The position numbers were made by a program, and so were the translations under genes. Shown here piece by piece: positions 12,593 through 16,153 of a stretch of 16,153 nucleotides of DNA (the first letter of the stretch is position 1; every line of letters starts with the position of its first letter). Under the pieces are notes generated by a model. It was not told where the DNA came from and did not search any database. It worked only from the letters and a program-made list of their open reading frames with translations. The stretch is taken from the NCBI GenBank assembly GCA_036005125.1, contig DASYQV010000224.1:1-16153 (forward strand). The letters run 5' to 3'. Source of the stretch: DASYQV01 sp036005125. Lineage in GTDB: Bacteria; Acidobacteriota; Vicinamibacteria; Vicinamibacterales; UBA2999.

Positions 12593-13654
12593 ATGGCCGC
12601 TGATCCGCTCGATTTGACGCTCGAGCTTGCCCCGCGCGCACGTTTCGACGTTGTTGAGTTGAGATCCCGTTTCGCGGCCGAGCATTGCGAGACACTCGGT
12701 CCCTACCCGCATTGCCTCTACTGGTCGGCCCACACCACGGCGGGCTTTCTCGATCGCAGCCTGATCAGCCGTCTCAGCCCGGCCGGCGTGTCCACCTATC
12801 TCGAAGCGTTTCGCACGATGTTCCCCGAGGGCGCGGGGTACGAACACGATCGTCTCGAGCGGCGGCAGGATCTGGACGCGGCGCAGCGCGCGATTGAGCC
12901 TCGCAACGCGGACTCGCACCTCGCCTTCATCGCCAGCGGCCTGCGAAGTTGCGTCACGCACCCGAACCGCCCCGGCGAGTCGGTCTGCTTCGTCGACCTC
13001 GACGGCATCATCGAAGGCAAGCCCAGGCGCCGATTGATGCGGGTCATCGGGTTCCGCGAGGAGTCCGTCGTGAACCGGCTGCGTCTCGCGGTGCCGGTAT
13101 CGGCGCATCCGATCGACTCGGTCAACCTGAAGGATCCGAGGGTCGGCATCTACGATCAGCTCTCGGAATTCGTCGCCGCGGCGGGCGTCGACAAAGGTCG
13201 ATTGCAGTTGTCGTTGTGCGAGATGGAGCGTCATTCGGGACTGACGGTCAACGAGTTCGAGACGCTGCTCATGAAGTACGACCTTGCCGACGTGCTGCGG
13301 AACCCGCTGCGGTTTGCCGCCGAGAAGTACTGGCATGCCCTGGCGAACCCGCTCGCGGTTCCGGGCAAGGCGCTCGGATATGCGAAGTACGATTTCGTTC
13401 GAGTGCTGAATTCGAGCCTCGACAAGCTGGGCCTTCGCGGATCGATCATCGAGAAGGTGCTGGCAAAAACGCTGGCGGTGCCTGCTGCCCGGTTCTTCCG
13501 CATGCGGCGCTCCGTCAGCCTGCTGGTCTCCCAACGTCCCGACGGGCGAACGGGTTTCGTCGAGGGCACCTACCAGAGCCCGATTCTCGTCCAGTGGCAG
13601 CGCGCGCCGCGCGAGGCCCGCATGCTCGAGGTGACACTGACGAGGCTGCGATAA
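12593..13654 (+). CDS. YjbQ/UPF0047-like protein with a long C-terminal extension
   Basis: This 353-residue protein has an N-terminal half (about 35-155) that shows the spaced signature of the YjbQ (UPF0047) family. It has the HTT motif (His47 in YWSAHTTAGF), a second histidine (His85 in GYEHDR), the central motif ending in a histidine (NADSHL, His109), and a strand matching the family's FCEFDGPR region (CFVDLDGIIEGKPRRR, residues 132-147). YjbQ proteins are about 140 residues and bind metal through these histidines. E. coli YjbQ has a weak thiamine-phosphate synthase activity, but the true role is unclear. The remaining 200 residues match nothing I recognise and show no membrane segment or signal peptide. 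The ATG at 12593 follows GAGAGG with a short spacing of 3 bases. The assignment rests on motif spacing and the sequence is divergent. Confidence 0.7.
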   Translation: MAADPLDLTLELAPRARFDVVELRSRFAAEHCETLGPYPHCLYWSAHTTAGFLDRSLISRLSPAGVSTYLEAFRTMFPEGAGYEHDRLERRQDLDAAQRAIEPRNADSHLAFIASGLRSCVTHPNRPGESVCFVDLDGIIEGKPRRRLMRVIGFREESVVNRLRLAVPVSAHPIDSVNLKDPRVGIYDQLSEFVAAAGVDKGRLQLSLCEMERHSGLTVNEFETLLMKYDLADVLRNPLRFAAEKYWHALANPLAVPGKALGYAKYDFVRVLNSSLDKLGLRGSIIEKVLAKTLAVPAARFFRMRRSVSLLVSQRPDGRTGFVEGTYQSPILVQWQRAPREARMLEVTLTRLR

Positions 13655-13657
13655 CGT

Positions 13658-13820
13658 AGGTCAAAGGGCAAAGGCCAAAGGGCAAAAGTCAGGTTAGAAG
13701 TGTAGGTATAGGTGTAGGTTGGAGGTGTAGGTTGGAGGTGTAGGTTGGAGGCGTAGGTACCTGGACCTGGTACCTACACTGATGCCTTTGACCTTACCTT
13801 TGGCCTTTGCCCTTTGACCT
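13658..13820. repeat. Long AGGKCAA heptamer palindrome with nested repeats
   Basis: The segment 13658-13681 is a perfect 24-bp reverse complement of 13797-13820. The left arm is built from 7-bp units AGGTCAA, AGGGCAA, AGGCCAA and AGGGCAA. Between the arms lie a tandem 13-bp repeat (13712-13750) and a second palindrome, GTAGGTACC (13753-13761) with GGTACCTAC (13769-13777). It begins 4 bases after the stop of the YjbQ-like gene and ends 22 bases before the permease start. It shares its unit family with 4414-4597. A terminator or mRNA-end role is possible but not shown. Confidence 0.85.
13712..13750 (+). repeat. Three perfect tandem 13-bp repeats
   Basis: GTGTAGGTTGGAG is repeated three times without mismatch, and a partial degenerate copy follows from 13751. 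The repeats sit inside the loop of the larger palindrome. Copies are directly adjacent with no spacers, so this is not a CRISPR array. Confidence 0.85.
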
Positions 13821-13841
13821 TTGACCTTGAGCGTAACGATC

Positions 13842-16153
13842 ATGACGCTCTGGCAGGACGTGCGGCTGGCGGTTCGACTCCTCGCGAAGGACCGCTGGTA
13901 TACGGCGGTGGCGGTGCTCGCGCTCGGCCTCGGGGTCGGCGTCAACAACACTATCTTCACGTTCGTCAACGCGGCCCTGCTCCGCGGTCTGCCGTACCAC
14001 GAGTCGTATCGCATCATGTCGCTCAGCTCTCGCGGTCCCGCCGACAGCGAGAACGACGTGCTCGCGTCGTATCGCGACTTCGAGGACTGGCGCGCCGCCT
14101 CGCAGAGCTTCGAGGATCTCGCGGCGTTCCGGGTCGGAACGATGAACGTCAGCGATGCGGAGCGCGCGCCGGAACGGACGGTGGGCGCCTGGATCTCCTC
14201 GAACATGTTCCGCCTGCTCGGTCAACCGACGTTCCTCGGTCGCATGTTCAATGCCGACGATGACCGTCCGGGCGCGGAGGCCGTCGCAATCGTCGGCTAC
14301 GGCTTGTGGCAGACGAGGTACGGTGGCACACCGGACATCCTCGGACGAATCATTCGCATAAACGAGGTGCCCGCGAGAATCGTGGGCGTGATGCCGCCGG
14401 GGATGAAGTTCCCGCCGCCAAGCGCCGATCTATGGCAACCGCTCGTCCCCCACTCATCGACGCAGCAGCGCAGCGCCCGCAACCTCGAGATCGTCGGCCG
14501 CCTCAAGCCCGGCGTGTCGCTGACCGAGGCCCGCGCGGAGATGGATGCCATCGGCCGACGGCTCACACGCGAGCATCCCGACGCCGAGAAGGACTACCGC
14601 ATCCAGGTGATTACCTACAACGCGCGGACCGCCGTGGGCCCGCTCCGAAGCGTCTTCCTCGCGATGATGGGCGCGGTCGCGCTGGTGCTGCTCATCGCCT
14701 GCGCCAACGTCGCCAACCTGCTGCTCGCCCGTTCCGCGTCGCGCGCCCGGGAGATGGCCGTGCGCGTCGCGCTCGGCGCGACACGGTGGAGGATCGTCCG
14801 CCAGCTCCTGATCGAAAGCGTGCTGCTCGGCTGCATCGCCGGAGCGGTTGGTTTGGCGCTGTCCTACGTGGGCGTGCAGTGGTTCGATCGCGCGGTCGCT
14901 GACATCGGCAGGCCGTACTGGATTGAGTTCACGATGGATGCGACAGTGTTCGCCTTCCTGGGCGGCATCTGCGTGCTGACCGGTGTCCTCTTCGGGCTCG
15001 CGCCGGCTCTGCACGTCTCGCGCGCCAACATGACGGAGCTGCTCAAGGAAGGCGGCCGGAGCGGCAGCATCGGTGTACGCCTGCAGCGGTTCAGCAGCGC
15101 GTTGGTCGTTTCGGAGGTGGCTCTCACCATCGTCGTGCTCGTGGGCGCCGGCCTCATGGTCCGGAGTTTCCTCAATCTCTACTCGCTCCATCTCGGGTTC
15201 CACACGGGGAACCTGCTCGGCGCGACGACCACGCTGGCCGAGCGGAAGTATCCGGACGCCGCACAGCAGGTGAGGTTCCAGGAGCAACTGCTCTCGCGCG
15301 TCCGTTCGGTGCCTGGCGTCGGCAGTGCGGCCGTCACGAGCAACTTCCCGACGACGGGCGGACGGCGGGCAGCCGTCGAGATCGACGGCAAAAGGACCGA
15401 GCCGGAACGGGCGTCGCGGACGCTGGCCATTTCGGTCAGCGACGAGTACTTCGAGACACTTGGCATCTCGCTGCTCCGCGGACGCGGGTTCATGCCTGCC
15501 GACGGCACTCGCGGCGCCGAGGCGGCGATCGTCAACGACCGCTTCGCCGCGCAGTTCGTCCCCGACGAGGACCCGATTGGGTGCCGGATACGACTGCACG
15601 AAGATGATCGCGACAGCGGGTGGATGGTCATCGTGGGCGTCTCGCCCAATGTCCGCCAGGACAATCCGCAGAACCGGGAGCCGGCAGCGGTCGTCTACAC
15701 ACCGTTCCGCCAGGCGCCCACACGAACGATTGGCATGCTCATACGCACGACGGTGCCCCCATCCGCGGTCTCGGAGCCGCTCCGCACAGCCGTGCGGGAT
15801 GTCGATTCCGATCAGCCGCTGTACAACCTGCGCACGCAGGACGAAGCGCTCGCGCAGGCACGCTGGCCGTGGCGCGTGTTCGGCACCCTCTTCGTGGTGT
15901 TTGCGTTCATCGCGCTCGTGCTGTCAGCCGTCGGCCTCTATGCGGTGACGGCATACTCGGTCGCTCAGCGTACGCAGGAGATCGGTGTGCGCATCGCGCT
16001 CGGCGCGCGCCGGGAGCAGGTATCGTGGCTGATTCTGCGGCGCGGACTGCTGCAGCTCGGCATCGGCCTCGCCATCGGTCTGGTCTGCGCCTATTTCGCG
16101 AGCGGCGTGCTGTCGCAGCTGCTCGTGCAGATGACCCCTACCGATCCGATCAC
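13842..16153 (+). CDS. ABC transporter permease of the MacB/FtsX duplicated type (3' end cut by window)
   Basis: The first 770 residues are present with no stop. Each half has the FtsX plan: a membrane helix (about 22-44), a periplasmic MacB_PCD-like domain (about 60-265), then helices at about 271-293, 327-347 and 368-390. The second half follows with a helix at 417-441, a second periplasmic domain to about 675, helices at 679-705 and 737-755, and a last helix lying beyond the window. The cytoplasmic coupling segments REMAVRVALGATRWRIV and QEIGVRIALGARREQV are conserved in both halves. The N-terminal WQDVRLAVRLLAKDRWYT is typical of the acidobacterial duplicated orphan permeases (ADOP), which usually reach 800 residues or more. 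They are thought to work with an ATPase encoded elsewhere in exporting peptides, lipids or drugs; the substrate is unknown. The ATG at 13842 has no good ribosome site and follows the repeat palindrome. Confidence 0.9.
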   Translation, partial: MTLWQDVRLAVRLLAKDRWYTAVAVLALGLGVGVNNTIFTFVNAALLRGLPYHESYRIMSLSSRGPADSENDVLASYRDFEDWRAASQSFEDLAAFRVGTMNVSDAERAPERTVGAWISSNMFRLLGQPTFLGRMFNADDDRPGAEAVAIVGYGLWQTRYGGTPDILGRIIRINEVPARIVGVMPPGMKFPPPSADLWQPLVPHSSTQQRSARNLEIVGRLKPGVSLTEARAEMDAIGRRLTREHPDAEKDYRIQVITYNARTAVGPLRSVFLAMMGAVALVLLIACANVANLLLARSASRAREMAVRVALGATRWRIVRQLLIESVLLGCIAGAVGLALSYVGVQWFDRAVADIGRPYWIEFTMDATVFAFLGGICVLTGVLFGLAPALHVSRANMTELLKEGGRSGSIGVRLQRFSSALVVSEVALTIVVLVGAGLMVRSFLNLYSLHLGFHTGNLLGATTTLAERKYPDAAQQVRFQEQLLSRVRSVPGVGSAAVTSNFPTTGGRRAAVEIDGKRTEPERASRTLAISVSDEYFETLGISLLRGRGFMPADGTRGAEAAIVNDRFAAQFVPDEDPIGCRIRLHEDDRDSGWMVIVGVSPNVRQDNPQNREPAAVVYTPFRQAPTRTIGMLIRTTVPPSAVSEPLRTAVRDVDSDQPLYNLRTQDEALAQARWPWRVFGTLFVVFAFIALVLSAVGLYAVTAYSVAQRTQEIGVRIALGARREQVSWLILRRGLLQLGIGLAIGLVCAYFASGVLSQLLVQMTPTDPI

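Noticed and set aside
11163..12617. Plus-strand open frame of 484 codons opposite the kinase-like gene
   Set aside because: It starts in the repeat hairpin and crosses the CACGGAGA array and the divergent gap. The composition is that of a shadow frame.
13712..13750. CRISPR array
   Set aside because: The three 13-bp copies are directly adjacent with no spacers and are much shorter than CRISPR repeats.

Overview
This is a high-GC chromosomal window whose gene content and intergenic style fit an Acidobacteriota bacterium, probably of the Vicinamibacteria kind. This placement is inferred from the orphan MacB/FtsX-type permease, the high-GC codon use, and the abundant short-period repeat hairpins between genes. 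No rRNA or marker gene in the window fixes the taxonomy. The cell is diderm: the window holds an outer-membrane Omp85 barrel and the last residues of another outer-membrane protein.

Layout. (1) Bases 1-35 are the last codons of a plus-strand gene ending in a typical outer-membrane beta-strand. (2) Bases 36-412 are non-coding and dense in perfect palindromes. One 101-bp unit resembles an integron attC site. (3) Bases 413-3678 are a tightly packed frdABCD operon for an E. coli-type quinol:fumarate reductase. The flavin-site Glu49, all iron-sulfur cysteines and a haem-free two-subunit anchor are visible. (4) Bases 3806-4402 encode a small exported TPR protein that may have a leaderless mRNA. (5) Bases 4604-11191 (minus) are one uninterrupted 2195-codon gene. 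It joins a complete TamB-like protein to a complete Omp85 protein with five POTRA domains and a C-terminal barrel. (6) Bases 11337-12395 (minus) encode a membrane-anchored protein with kinase-like sequence signatures. (7) Bases 12593-13654 (plus), divergent from it, encode a 353-residue protein whose N-terminal half resembles the YjbQ/UPF0047 family. (8) Bases 13842 to the window end are an ABC permease of the MacB/FtsX duplicated-permease type, cut by the window edge.

Between genes, almost every gap over 100 bp holds a different palindromic array of 7-bp or 8-bp units. The families are CTGCCTA, AAGGTCA, GATTCGT-like and a CACGGAGA type. The two AAGGTCA-type elements form near-perfect long-stem inverted repeats of 32 bp and 24 bp. 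One array runs into the start of the TamB-Omp85 gene and appears to supply its first codons.

How the genes relate. frdABCD is a self-contained anaerobic respiratory module. The TamB-Omp85 fusion would by itself span the envelope, from an inner-membrane anchor to an outer-membrane barrel, and is the most remarkable object here. The two uncharacterised proteins and the permease have no visible functional link to each other.
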